Numbered from the stretch's first letter, positions 6,748 to 13,154 are shown. The stretch is 13,251 nt of DNA from JACQSU01 sp964359785 (GCA_964359785.1 CAYHWL010000036.1:1-13251); one strand, 5' to 3'. Program-made: numbers and translations. The notes: generated by a model from the letters alone, not told the origin.

Positions 6748-7134
6748 ATGGTCTATCACGACGATTCTGATTACACTTCTAGGCGCATCCACGCGCTCAA
6801 TGCTTTGAGGTCAAACCTGGAATCCCGATCCTTTGATACCCTCAAGCAAGACAAGGATCTAGTCTCGCTATTGCTCGACGATGATGACCTGCTGCGTATT
6901 GGCAAGATCCGTCAGGTCTCTAATGGGTATGCGCATGCGTACAATCTAAAGGCTAAATTCATAGGGCCATTAAGTGATGTCGCAGGACACGCTTATTTCA
7001 TCGATTTCACTCCAACAAATGATACTCCTGCACTGGCCAAGTCACGTGAGTACAAGAAGAATCTCGAGCATATCCGCCGTCTAGTAAGCACAGGCAGACT
7101 AAAGAACTTCCCTGGCGCGCCAAGAGGGGATTAG
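6748..7134 (+). CDS. Uncharacterised 128-residue protein
   Basis: I do not recognise this protein. It has no signal peptide, membrane segment or cysteine. The N-terminal third (about 8-50) is helical and ends in an acidic run LLLDDDDLLRIG. The middle (about 55-90) looks like beta strands (AHAYNLKAKFIGPL, HAYFIDFTPT). The C-terminal third is a basic helix (SREYKKNLEHIRRLVSTGRLKN) followed by a Gly/Pro tail. This alpha-beta-alpha layout with a basic end could suit a nucleic-acid or ribosome contact, but that is speculation. ATG 6745 is three bases earlier and also possible; 6748 fits the 26 nt spacing from a weak TATA-like sequence. Its stop overlaps the stop of the convergent DUF2283 gene by 4 nt. 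It follows AlaRS by 31 nt and might be read through from it. Confidence 0.7.
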   Translation: MVYHDDSDYTSRRIHALNALRSNLESRSFDTLKQDKDLVSLLLDDDDLLRIGKIRQVSNGYAHAYNLKAKFIGPLSDVAGHAYFIDFTPTNDTPALAKSREYKKNLEHIRRLVSTGRLKNFPGAPRGD

Positions 7135-7331
7135 ACAGTCATCGCTTCTGATAATAACCGTTTGTTCAGCACTTTGCTTGCGTTCAATATTTCTATGCCC
7201 ATGATTTTGCCGTCTTCATCTAGGTCAAGTAGGATATTTTCATTTATTTCGATGGTTTTTGTGGACTTGATGTTCTTGGCGTCTAGGCACACATAGGCAG
7301 CGTCCACATCCTTATCGTATTCTAGTTTCAT
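7131..7331 (-). CDS. DUF2283 protein, probable antitoxin
   Basis: A 66-residue protein typical of the DUF2283 family. MKLEYDKDVDAAYVCL at the start is followed by a strand pair ending in ENILLDLDEDGKIMGIEIL at about 31-49, where the family motif is an Asp/Asn-rich turn followed by GIEIL. DUF2283 proteins are frequently encoded beside DUF4258/BrnT-like toxins and are regarded as predicted antitoxins. Here the DUF4258 gene lies immediately upstream with 4 nt between stop and start, so the two form one operon with the toxin-like gene first. The start ATG 7331 follows a GTGAT stretch that could pair weakly with 16S rRNA. The 3' end overlaps the convergent unknown gene by 4 nt. Family assignment is firm; the antitoxin role is inferred. 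Confidence 0.85.
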   Translation of the reverse strand: MKLEYDKDVDAAYVCLDAKNIKSTKTIEINENILLDLDEDGKIMGIEILNASKVLNKRLLSEAMTV

Positions 7332-7335
7332 TGTC

Positions 7336-7542
7336 TCACATCACGGTTATTATCTTTATATTGTTTTCTGATTGGGTGGCTACGATTTTTATGGTTCTGT
7401 TTTGCAGTGTTCCAATAAATTCTATGCGCTCGGAAATTCTTCGGGTAATTTTTGGATATTTGATCACATATTCCACTTCTAGTGAGGTTATCCCTCTTTG
7501 TCGCATCCTTGCAATCGAATGTGCAGAGTATTCTATTTTCAT
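7336..7542 (-). CDS. DUF4258 protein, probable RelE/BrnT-like toxin
   Basis: A 68-residue protein of the DUF4258 family, which is related to small mRNA-cleaving toxins of the RelE/BrnT fold. Recognisable parts are the opening MKIEYSAHSIARMRQRGIT (the His-Ser-x-x-Arg-Met-xx-Arg-Gly-Ile signature at residues 8-18), a helix leading to VIKYPKITRR, and the final beta strands RTIKIVATQSENNIKIITVM. It is followed 4 nt later by DUF2283, its usual partner. ATG 7542 is supported by a TATA box centred about 25 nt upstream, so the message should be leaderless. A 108-residue frame on the same strand (7328-7654) also covers this region but lacks family similarity and is treated as a shadow. Cleavage activity is an inference from the family. 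Confidence 0.83.
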   Translation of the reverse strand: MKIEYSAHSIARMRQRGITSLEVEYVIKYPKITRRISERIEFIGTLQNRTIKIVATQSENNIKIITVM

Positions 7543-7562
7543 CAGTGGGGATGACTTTGGTT

Positions 7563-7571
7563 ATTATAAAG
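7563..7571 (-). promoter_or_regulatory. TATA box of the DUF4258-DUF2283 operon
   Basis: Reads CTTTATAAT on the minus strand, centred about 25 nt upstream of ATG 7542, giving a leaderless toxin-like message. I saw no clear operator palindrome around it. Confidence 0.6.
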
Positions 7572-7631
7572 TATTTCTCAAGAAATGTCGGAAAGTTTTT
7601 GGGACAACCGGAAATCTTCCTAGGATAGCCA

Positions 7632-7683
7632 GAAAAACCACCAGAAACAAACAAAAAACAAGAAATCCTTAAAAAAACAAAAT
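7632..7683 (-). terminator. T-rich terminator of the surface-protein gene
   Basis: Directly after the stop at 7684 the minus strand carries runs of seven and six T (complement of A-runs at 7671-7677 and 7653-7658) plus further T-rich patches. Oligo-T tracts without a hairpin are the usual intrinsic terminators of archaeal RNA polymerase. Confidence 0.6.
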
Positions 7684-8637
7684 CTATTCCTGGTTCATCC
7701 TTGTGATCGCGACTGCGATCCCAAGTATGATCAAGACCATAAGCAGGACAACTAGTGTGACTTCAAGGCCTCTGCGGAGCGTGGTCGACGTTCCGTCATC
7801 TGCCTCTTCTTGTGTCACGACGATTGGCTGGGTCTGGTTGAACGTGATTGTTGGGGTCACGACAGGTGTCACGGTTGTGTTTGTGCATCCAAGGATGTGG
7901 ACTCTTCCTTGTGCTATCTCAAGGTCATGGAGCTGGTTGTATAGCACTTTGACGGTGACTGGGTAGTCTCCTTCTGCTACACAGGCCGGGATCTTCATGA
8001 AGATCTCTTCTGTGCTCTCTTCTCTGGTTGACTTGATCTGGTCAATGTAGTCTACTCCCTTGATCCCAAGGTCTGGGATTCCAATCTCGACACGGATATC
8101 ATTTTCTGTCATCTCTCCTTTGTTCTCGATTCGAACTGTGGTCAGGAGGGACTGTCCGCTTTTCACGTTGCCGTTTGGGGAGAAAACGACATCTTCGACT
8201 TTGAGTGAATGTCTTGGGACATCTAGTTTCAAGTTGTAGTTCTTGGTCGTCTCGACTCCGTATCGGTCGCTCACGATCAATCGCATCTTGTAGCTGTCTT
8301 CTTGGACTTCATCTGTGAGTTTGAATGCCAATCTTTTGACGTATGTGACGTTTGCGTCAGCGTCAAAGACACCTGTTGCGTCGCTTATCGGGTTGATATT
8401 TTTGTATTCAAAACCCGACACGAATATCTCAAGTTCCGCGTTGCGGACGTCTTGGGTAGGCGTGAATTTGATCTCGACTAGGTGGTCTGTGTTCCTTTGT
8501 AGGTCCAGCAGGTTTACCTGGTTCTCTAGGACGGTGATGCCATCGATTCGCACTTCCTCTACGTTTATTGGCAGGGCAAATGCGCTTGCGCAGACCAAAG
8601 TCAGCGCGAAAATCCATGCAAAGATTGGTGTCTTCAT
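7684..8637 (-). CDS. Secreted, membrane-anchored S-layer/COG1361-like protein
   Basis: A 317-residue surface protein. Residues 1-22 are a signal peptide (hydrophobic IFAWIFALTLVCASAFA). Two Ig-like beta-sandwich units follow, about 25-140 and about 145-250; the second looks CARDB-like (VEDVVFSPNGNVKSGQSLL, VRIENKGEMTENDIRVEI), as in COG1361 S-layer-like proteins. Cys219 and Cys251 lie outside the cell and could form a disulphide. A Thr/Val/Pro-rich stalk at 252-285 leads to a single membrane helix at 291-312 and a tiny cytoplasmic tail. Sequons at N96, N253 and N267 could be N-glycosylated. The gene is transcribed alone. Unlike most first genes here it has a leader of about 38 nt with a GGGGAG site 5 nt before ATG 8637. 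The ligand or structural role is unknown; it is a probable cell-envelope component. Confidence 0.88.
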   Translation of the reverse strand: MKTPIFAWIFALTLVCASAFALPINVEEVRIDGITVLENQVNLLDLQRNTDHLVEIKFTPTQDVRNAELEIFVSGFEYKNINPISDATGVFDADANVTYVKRLAFKLTDEVQEDSYKMRLIVSDRYGVETTKNYNLKLDVPRHSLKVEDVVFSPNGNVKSGQSLLTTVRIENKGEMTENDIRVEIGIPDLGIKGVDYIDQIKSTREESTEEIFMKIPACVAEGDYPVTVKVLYNQLHDLEIAQGRVHILGCTNTTVTPVVTPTITFNQTQPIVVTQEEADDGTSTTLRRGLEVTLVVLLMVLIILGIAVAITRMNQE

Positions 8638-8642
8638 TGTAA

Positions 8643-8648
8643 CTCCCC
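8643..8648 (-). promoter_or_regulatory. Shine-Dalgarno site of the surface-protein gene
   Basis: Reads GGGGAG on the minus strand, 5 nt before ATG 8637. Together with a TATA box 64 nt upstream it shows a true 5' leader, an exception to the leaderless pattern. Confidence 0.6.
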
Positions 8649-8696
8649 TGTTTTTGGTTTGTCCAAAAACTTGTTATCCTTGTGGAGTAGTAAATT

Positions 8697-8706
8697 GTTT
8701 ATAAAG
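8697..8706 (-). promoter_or_regulatory. TATA box of the surface-protein gene
   Basis: Reads CTTTATAAAC on the minus strand; transcription should start near 8675, leaving a leader of about 38 nt. Confidence 0.6.
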
Positions 8707-8782
8707 CTGGCGGAATGTAATCATCTATTAGGGGTTACAACCTGTCACAATGGATATGGAACACGCATGAGCCAGCCCAACA

Positions 8783-8791
8783 CTTATAAAC
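8783..8791 (+). promoter_or_regulatory. TATA box of the aIF5B gene
   Basis: CTTATAAAC centred 26 nt upstream of ATG 8813. This fixes the short N-terminus before the G1 motif and predicts a leaderless message. Confidence 0.65.
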
Positions 8792-8812
8792 CCCCTAAAT
8801 CCATCGTCGGTT

Positions 8813-10579
8813 ATGGCTTTACGAAAAGTCCTCATCACAGTGGTAGGTCACGTAGACCATGGGAAGACTACATTGCTTGACCGTCTTAGGTCATCTACTG
8901 TGGCGGAGAAGGAAGCGGGTCTCATCACCCAGGCGATAGGCGCTTCGATCATCCCAAGAGACGCCCTGCAAAAGACCTGCGGTTCTCTTTTGGAGACTTT
9001 CAAGATCGAGCTGAAACTACCAGGCATTCTCACTATCGACACTCCCGGGCACGCCGCTTTCACGAATCTAAGAAAACGCGGAGGATCCTTGGCTGACATA
9101 GCGATTGTGGTGGTCGATATCAATGAGGGCTTCATGCCGCAGACCGTGGAGTCCATCGAGATTCTCAAGGCGTCGAAGACTCCTTTCATCATCGCGGCTA
9201 ACAAGATAGACCTGATCCCTGGCTGGCATGAGCATCCCGAATTGCCGCTTTTGGCGCACATCAACGCCCAGCCTTCCCAATCCGCCCAGATTTTCGAGCG
9301 AAAGCTCTATGAGATGGTAGGCAAGCTTTACGAGAAGTTCGAGCTTAGCGCGGACCGTTTTGATCGCGTCTCTGATTATACGAATCAGATAGCGATAGTT
9401 CCCACGGCGGCCAAGAAAGGTTTTGGCCTTCCAGAGCTTTTGGTGGTCATCATCGGTCTTGCGCAGAAATATCTTGAGCAATCCCTAAAAGTCAATCTTG
9501 ATGGTCCTGCCAAAGGGACTGTCCTTGAGGTCAAGGAAGACAAGGGGTTGGGCAAGACCTTGGATGTCATACTTTACGACGGATCGTTGGCATTGAATGA
9601 CACCATAGTCATTGGCGGCATCGATGGTCCCATCATCACTAAGATAAAAGCCCTTTTTGAGCCTGCACCCCTCTCCGAGATGCGGGAAAAACGTACAAAG
9701 TTCCTGCCGGTCAAAGAGGTCCAGGCTGCGACAGGGGTCAAGATCTCGGCCAAGGACATCGAGCCTGTCATCGCTGGCATGCCTCTTGAGTCTGTCAAAG
9801 GAAACGACATCGAGGAGGTCAAGGCGCGTGTGCAGTCGCAGGTCAAAGAGGTCATGATAGAGACAGATGCCACAGGTGTCATCATCAAGGCTGATTCTTT
9901 GGGTGGATTGGAGGCTCTAATCACACTTTTACGGGATAAGGGCATCTCGATAAAGAAGGCGTCGATTGGTCTTGTGACCAAGAAGGATGTCTCTGATGCC
10001 GAGGCTGTCTTGAAGCAAGATCCTCTTCTGGGAGCTATCATCGGTTTCAATGTCGATATCCAGCAGGATGTGCAGGCGGGTCATGTGAAGGTCATACTAA
10101 ATAATGTCATCTACAAGTTGATCGAGGATCTTGAACGTTGGCAGGCGGAGTCCAGACAGCGTATCGAGAATAGTCAGCTTGATCTTCTCACCAGGCCTTT
10201 CAAGTTCGAGTTGCTCCGAGGTTATGTGTTCCGTCAGTCCAATCCTGCTGTATGTGGTGTTAGTGTCGAAGGCGGCACTGTGCGCACTGGAGTCCAGGTT
10301 ATGCGCGCTGACGGTAAACCTATCACGATGGTCAAAGGCATCCAGCGTGAGAAAGAGAATCTCGAGAAAGCTGAGAGGGGAGCGCAGGTGGCAATAGCCA
10401 TGCCTGATGTCATAATCGGTCGTCAGATCAACGAGGGTGATATGCTCTACTCATTCATCCCTGAAGAAGAATTCGTCAAACTAAAAGAGTTCAAGGAGTT
10501 TTTGAGCGTGGATGAGAAGGATATCTTGAGGGAGATCGCTGGTTTGATGCGCAAGGGAAACCCTGTCTGGGGCATTTAG
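8813..10579 (+). CDS. infB: Translation initiation factor aIF5B (GTPase)
   Basis: A 588-residue archaeal/eukaryotic-type IF5B, which promotes ribosomal subunit joining and stabilises initiator tRNA using GTP. GTPase motifs: G1 GHVDHGKTT (12-20), G2 Thr39, G3 DTPGH (76-80), G4 NKID (130-133), and TAAK as the G5 equivalent. Domain II follows from about 230, domain III near 340-450 (ATGVIIKADSLGGLEALITLL), and the tRNA-binding domain IV from about 460, ending in the typical NPVWGI. The length equals that of intein-free archaeal IF5B; no intein interrupts G1, a frequent insertion site. Met 8813 is chosen from the TATA box 26 nt upstream and because the family's N-terminus is short. The stop overlaps that of the convergent nucleotidyltransferase gene. 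The symbol follows common archaeal usage. Confidence 0.97.
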   Translation: MALRKVLITVVGHVDHGKTTLLDRLRSSTVAEKEAGLITQAIGASIIPRDALQKTCGSLLETFKIELKLPGILTIDTPGHAAFTNLRKRGGSLADIAIVVVDINEGFMPQTVESIEILKASKTPFIIAANKIDLIPGWHEHPELPLLAHINAQPSQSAQIFERKLYEMVGKLYEKFELSADRFDRVSDYTNQIAIVPTAAKKGFGLPELLVVIIGLAQKYLEQSLKVNLDGPAKGTVLEVKEDKGLGKTLDVILYDGSLALNDTIVIGGIDGPIITKIKALFEPAPLSEMREKRTKFLPVKEVQAATGVKISAKDIEPVIAGMPLESVKGNDIEEVKARVQSQVKEVMIETDATGVIIKADSLGGLEALITLLRDKGISIKKASIGLVTKKDVSDAEAVLKQDPLLGAIIGFNVDIQQDVQAGHVKVILNNVIYKLIEDLERWQAESRQRIENSQLDLLTRPFKFELLRGYVFRQSNPAVCGVSVEGGTVRTGVQVMRADGKPITMVKGIQREKENLEKAERGAQVAIAMPDVIIGRQINEGDMLYSFIPEEEFVKLKEFKEFLSVDEKDILREIAGLMRKGNPVWGI

Positions 10580-11418
10580 TTCTGTTTTAGCCCTTTCCAA
10601 TTCTTAAGCGCGCGTTCGTATCTCTCTGGGTTTCCTGTGTCGAACCATTGTCCCGAGAAAGGGTAGCCAAACAGTCGTCCAGATGTCGCGACTTTTGGGA
10701 ACACATCCTTCTCGAGCATAGAAAAACCATCAGGGATGAGATCGATGTTCTCCGGCTCCATTATATAGAGTCCGCTGGAGATGTAATTCGATGGAGCCTC
10801 CTCTTTTGTCGGCTTCTCGATGAAGCGCAGTATCTTTGAGCCGGAGAGATCAGCTACTCCGTAGGCGGATGGGTCTTCGACTGTTGTCAGCGCGATCGTG
10901 ATCGAGCTTTTGTTGGTCTTGTGTGTCAGATACATGTCCGTCAAGTCAACGTCTTTTAGTTCATCGCCGTTCGTGACAAAGAACGGCTCTTGGAGCATCT
11001 CGCGGGCTTTTTTGATCCCTCCTGCCGTGCCAAGTGGCTCATCCTCTTCGATGTATCTTATCCGTACTCCGAATTTTGCCCCGTCGCCGAAGTATTCGCG
11101 TATTCTCTCCTTGAGATAGCCTACGCATAGCACGATGTCTCGCACGCCGAACTTTTTGAATAGATCAAGGAGATGTTCTACGATCGGCTTTCCATGCACT
11201 GGGATGAGCGCTTTTGGGATCTCATAAGTTATCGGGCGGAAGCGCGAGCCGACGCCGCCGCACAGTATCACCGCTTTTTTTGGCATTGTCGCGCCAAGCG
11301 CTTTTTTTAGCAGGACGGAGATGGCATGCGACCTGTTTTTCACCTCGACATTGTCTATCATCAGGTCTATCGCATCTAGCATCTCTTTGTCGAGGGTGAT
11401 GGTCAATCGTTCTACCAT
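10576..11418 (-). CDS. Sugar-phosphate nucleotidyltransferase with N-terminal ribbon-helix-helix domain
   Basis: A 280-residue fusion. Residues 1-43 (VERLTITLDKEMLDAIDLMI, then NRSHAISVLLKKAL) form a CopG/MetJ-type ribbon-helix-helix DNA-binding domain. Residues 47-275 form an NTP_transferase domain: GGVGSRFRPIT (54-64) with PKALIPVHGKP (68-78) for nucleotide and phosphate binding, PLGTAGGI (128-135), metal-binding Asp152 in TNGDE, EKP (201-203) and the closing WFDTG (258-262). Such enzymes make NDP-sugars such as UDP-GlcNAc, dTDP-glucose or GDP-mannose; the sugar cannot be assigned. There is no GlmU-type left-handed helix extension. ATG 11418 sits 26 nt from a perfectly palindromic TATA box. 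The RHH part suggests a dimer that may regulate its own promoter, or a domain kept only for dimerisation. No other sugar genes are nearby. Confidence 0.92.
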   Translation of the reverse strand: MVERLTITLDKEMLDAIDLMIDNVEVKNRSHAISVLLKKALGATMPKKAVILCGGVGSRFRPITYEIPKALIPVHGKPIVEHLLDLFKKFGVRDIVLCVGYLKERIREYFGDGAKFGVRIRYIEEDEPLGTAGGIKKAREMLQEPFFVTNGDELKDVDLTDMYLTHKTNKSSITIALTTVEDPSAYGVADLSGSKILRFIEKPTKEEAPSNYISSGLYIMEPENIDLIPDGFSMLEKDVFPKVATSGRLFGYPFSGQWFDTGNPERYERALKNWKGLKQN

Positions 11419-11438
11419 TAGCTTCAGAGGGTAGGCAT

Positions 11439-11448
11439 ATTATATAAT
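11439..11448 (-). promoter_or_regulatory. Palindromic TATA box and possible RHH operator of the nucleotidyltransferase gene
   Basis: ATTATATAAT is a perfect 10-base palindrome centred about 26 nt before ATG 11418. It is flanked by an outer inverted pair, GCATA at 11435-11439 and TATGC at 11452-11456. An RHH dimer could bind such a site and block TBP, but AT-rich dyads at TATA boxes also arise by chance. Confidence 0.5.
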
Positions 11449-11498
11449 GATTATGCTATCCTACTCCACGTAATACACACAAGCAATAAAAACACCTG

Positions 11499-12023
11499 AT
11501 GATACCAAAGAGTATGGTTCGTATTGACGCAAAAGACACCCTCACATTCCTCAACAGGAAGGCGACTAAGCCTTTGTTGGAGTCCCTAAAAGAGCAGTTC
11601 GGTTTTGAGGGCGAGCTCGATTATGCGTTTGTCCAAAATACTATAAACAATATCTACATCGTCAAGCGCGATATCGACGTCATCGACACAAGTGAGCTGC
11701 GTATAAACAACATTGGGATGTATTTCGCCGAGATCCAGAAGCGTGGTGATCTGCGTCTATCGATCGAAGGCTCGCAGCTCATAGGACCGCAGTGCACCAA
11801 AAACGTCCTTGATCTTGATGATACCCAAGCCCAAGATTGGATGAAGGGCTACGAGCTTGAGACAACTTGTGCCCTAAAAGGATTTGTCCTTGTCCGTCAC
11901 AATGGGGATTTCATGGGCACTGGTCAAGTGAAATTAGGCAAGCTCCTCAATTATGTTCCCAAGGCAAGAAGGGTCCATGCGACGATAGCTCCAATTGAGG
12001 AAGATGAGAACGTGATTGAATAG
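11499..12023 (+). CDS. PUA-domain RNA-binding protein (Nip7 / RsmF-tail type)
   Basis: A 174-residue protein with a pre-PUA region at about 10-92 (FLNRKATKPLLESLKEQFGF, then the strand-rich NIYIVKRDIDVID and LRLSIEGSQLIG) and a PUA domain at about 94-165. The PUA part shows NVLDLDDTQAQDWMKGYEL followed by GFVLVRHNGDFMGTGQV and the terminal NYVPKARR. This arrangement resembles archaeal Nip7-like proteins and the C-terminal region of RsmF/NOL1-type rRNA methyltransferases; no methyltransferase domain is present. A role in rRNA maturation or ribosome assembly is likely. Two in-frame starts are possible: ATG 11499, or ATG 11514, which lies 26 nt after an AATAAAA element and better fits the local promoter spacing. 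It is divergent from the nucleotidyltransferase gene across an 80 bp spacer. Confidence 0.85.
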   Translation: MIPKSMVRIDAKDTLTFLNRKATKPLLESLKEQFGFEGELDYAFVQNTINNIYIVKRDIDVIDTSELRINNIGMYFAEIQKRGDLRLSIEGSQLIGPQCTKNVLDLDDTQAQDWMKGYELETTCALKGFVLVRHNGDFMGTGQVKLGKLLNYVPKARRVHATIAPIEEDENVIE

Positions 12024-12095
12024 TTTCCAATTTTTCCGCAATATCTCTCATCGTCGATAGAAATCATTATTAGGCAGTCCATTGATTCTAGGCAG

Positions 12096-12506
12096 ATGGG
12101 CCTTAGGTACTACATCGATACAAACATTTGGGTTGACTTGTTCCTTGATCGTAGGGGGCCTAGAGGTGAACCTCTGGGCATTTTTGCCGCAGACCTTCTT
12201 GCCAGCATCAAGTATAACGATGGGCAAATTGTCGTTAGTGATATGCTTACAAATGAGTTGGAGGGCTTAGGTTTGTTGGGGGATTTCAATGCCTTCACTT
12301 CGGGATATTTGTGCATCACTCTCTCGATGGATGATCATAAATACAAAGATGCACAGAGATTGATGCGCGATTTCAATTTGCATGCGGCTGATGCGGCGCA
12401 TGCTGTACTAGCGCATGATAGCGATTCAATTCTGGTCACTAGGGATAATCATTTTAGGCTTGTGGAAGGGTTCATCGAATCCTTTGCTCCAGAGGATCTT
12501 ATTTGA
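12096..12506 (+). CDS. PIN-domain protein, probable VapC-like nuclease
   Basis: A 136-residue single PIN domain, the fold of Mg-dependent RNases found in VapC toxins and some rRNA-processing factors. The acidic active-site residues are visible in order: Asp8 in YYIDTNIWVDLF, Glu54 in MLTNELEGLG, Asp99 in HAADAAHAVLAH, and Asp117 in VTRDNHF. Length and layout match VapC. No antitoxin gene lies upstream in the same direction; the 72 bp gap after the PUA gene holds only a weak ATTATTA element. Instead an RHH gene converges on it, overlapping its 3' end by 8 nt. It may be a toxin with an inverted or distant partner, or a solitary RNase. Catalytic residues look intact, so it is not a decayed gene. 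Confidence 0.88.
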   Translation: MGLRYYIDTNIWVDLFLDRRGPRGEPLGIFAADLLASIKYNDGQIVVSDMLTNELEGLGLLGDFNAFTSGYLCITLSMDDHKYKDAQRLMRDFNLHAADAAHAVLAHDSDSILVTRDNHFRLVEGFIESFAPEDLI

Positions 12507-12759
12507 ATCTAGCCAATACTTTTTTGGCCGCCTCTTCCCTGACTGTTTCATATTCCTCATCGTTTATCTGTTTTTTTGATATTCCTCTAAACGTTTCTAC
12601 GCGGGCTCGGATTCTCTTGTATTCTTCATCATCAACTTTAGTATGTAGCGCGTTTCTGATGAATTCTGTTCTGTTCTGGTAGCCTTCGTGTTTCACAATC
12701 TCATCTATCCTCTCCAAAAACTTGGATTCGAGTTTTAAGGTTATCATCTGTGTGACCAT
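12499..12759 (-). CDS. Ribbon-helix-helix protein, possible VapB-like antitoxin or regulator
   Basis: An 86-residue protein with an N-terminal RHH fold. The strand MITLKLESKF at 5-14 and helices through LERIDEIVKHEGYQNRTEFIRNAL match the CopG/NikR-like pattern, with the EGYQNRTEFIR turn typical of archaeal members. The C-terminal half (about 45-86) is highly charged and helical, as in antitoxins that wrap around a toxin. Two in-frame ATGs, 12759 and 12747, each have an AT-rich TATA-like element about 26 nt upstream (12781-12789 and 12769-12776). The upstream frame to 12804 is unlikely because its first codons lie over these boxes. Convergent orientation with the PIN gene is unlike ordinary VapBC operons, so a TA role is uncertain; a stand-alone transcription factor is equally possible. 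Confidence 0.82.
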   Translation of the reverse strand: MVTQMITLKLESKFLERIDEIVKHEGYQNRTEFIRNALHTKVDDEEYKRIRARVETFRGISKKQINDEEYETVREEAAKKVLARFK

Positions 12760-12768
12760 ATTGCTAAA

Positions 12769-12789
12769 GTATATACAATAGATATATAA
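12769..12789 (-). promoter_or_regulatory. Tandem TATA-like elements of the RHH gene
   Basis: Two elements: GTATATAC (12769-12776, a perfect palindrome) and TTATATATC read on the minus strand (12781-12789). Each is about 26 nt from one of two in-frame ATGs (12747 and 12759). The palindromic one may also be a binding site for the RHH protein itself. Confidence 0.45.
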
Positions 12790-12834
12790 TTCTTTCGGCT
12801 CCAATAAACCATATCTGGGAAATTAACCGTTAGT

Positions 12835-12843
12835 ATTTTATAC
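12835..12843 (+). promoter_or_regulatory. Probable TATA box of the small membrane-protein gene
   Basis: ATTTTATAC would start transcription near 12865, giving a leader of about 20 nt that contains the SD site. A second TATA-like TTTATAT at 12859-12865 would start too close to the ATG to include the SD. Confidence 0.4.
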
Positions 12844-12872
12844 CCGTACTTAACCTTCTTTATATCACTCAT

Positions 12873-12878
12873 GAGGTG
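12873..12878 (+). promoter_or_regulatory. Shine-Dalgarno site of the small membrane-protein gene
   Basis: GAGGTG matches the archaeal anti-SD and lies 6 nt before ATG 12885, deciding that start over the in-frame GTG at 12876, which overlaps the site. Confidence 0.65.
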
Positions 12879-12884
12879 TTTTTA

Positions 12885-13094
12885 ATGGCAAAGAAAGCGA
12901 AGAAACAATCAAAATCAGAAGTTACCTGCTGCGGCGGTAACAAGATGCTATATGTCAAGGGTCTGGCTGTGCTAGGCGTCCTTGCGCTTATAGCAGGTTA
13001 TTATGGAGCATACGGATACTCGACCGCTTGGTATGTCCTTGCTGTGGTCTTATGGATCGCTGCCTGGGCCAAGAACCAGTATTGCTGCAAGTAG
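12885..13094 (+). CDS. Small two-helix membrane protein with double-cysteine ends
   Basis: A 69-residue protein I cannot assign to a named family. A basic N-terminus (MAKKAKKQSKSE) precedes TCCGG at residues 14-18. Two hydrophobic helices follow, about 25-43 and 48-64, separated by a short GYS turn. The protein ends in YCCK. A helical hairpin would place both Cys-Cys pairs, and the Lys-rich start, on the cytoplasmic side, where they could bind metal or be redox active; this is inference. The start is set by GAGGTG 6 nt upstream of ATG 12885. It is transcribed alone and followed by a T-rich terminator. Similar short membrane proteins are common in DPANN genomes and mostly uncharacterised. Confidence 0.8.
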   Translation: MAKKAKKQSKSEVTCCGGNKMLYVKGLAVLGVLALIAGYYGAYGYSTAWYVLAVVLWIAAWAKNQYCCK

Positions 13095-13120
13095 ATTCTT
13101 TTTCTTCTTATTTTTCCTGT
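13095..13120 (+). terminator. T-rich terminator after the small membrane-protein gene
   Basis: Directly after the stop, runs of five T interleaved with C (TTTTTC, then TTTTTCC) form a typical archaeal oligo-T terminator with no hairpin. Confidence 0.6.
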
Positions 13121-13154
13121 AATTATCTAGGGGTGCATATATCCAGCCCGACGC

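Noticed and set aside
7328..7654. Leftward 108-residue frame and a rightward 113-residue frame across the DUF4258 gene
   Set aside because: Both overlap a gene with clear DUF4258 signature and its promoter; they show no recognisable domain.
9574..10050. Leftward 158-residue frame inside aIF5B
   Set aside because: Complement of a highly conserved coding region; no promoter or SD site.
8813..10579. Possible intein in aIF5B
   Set aside because: The GTPase motifs and all four domains are continuous and the length equals intein-free family members.
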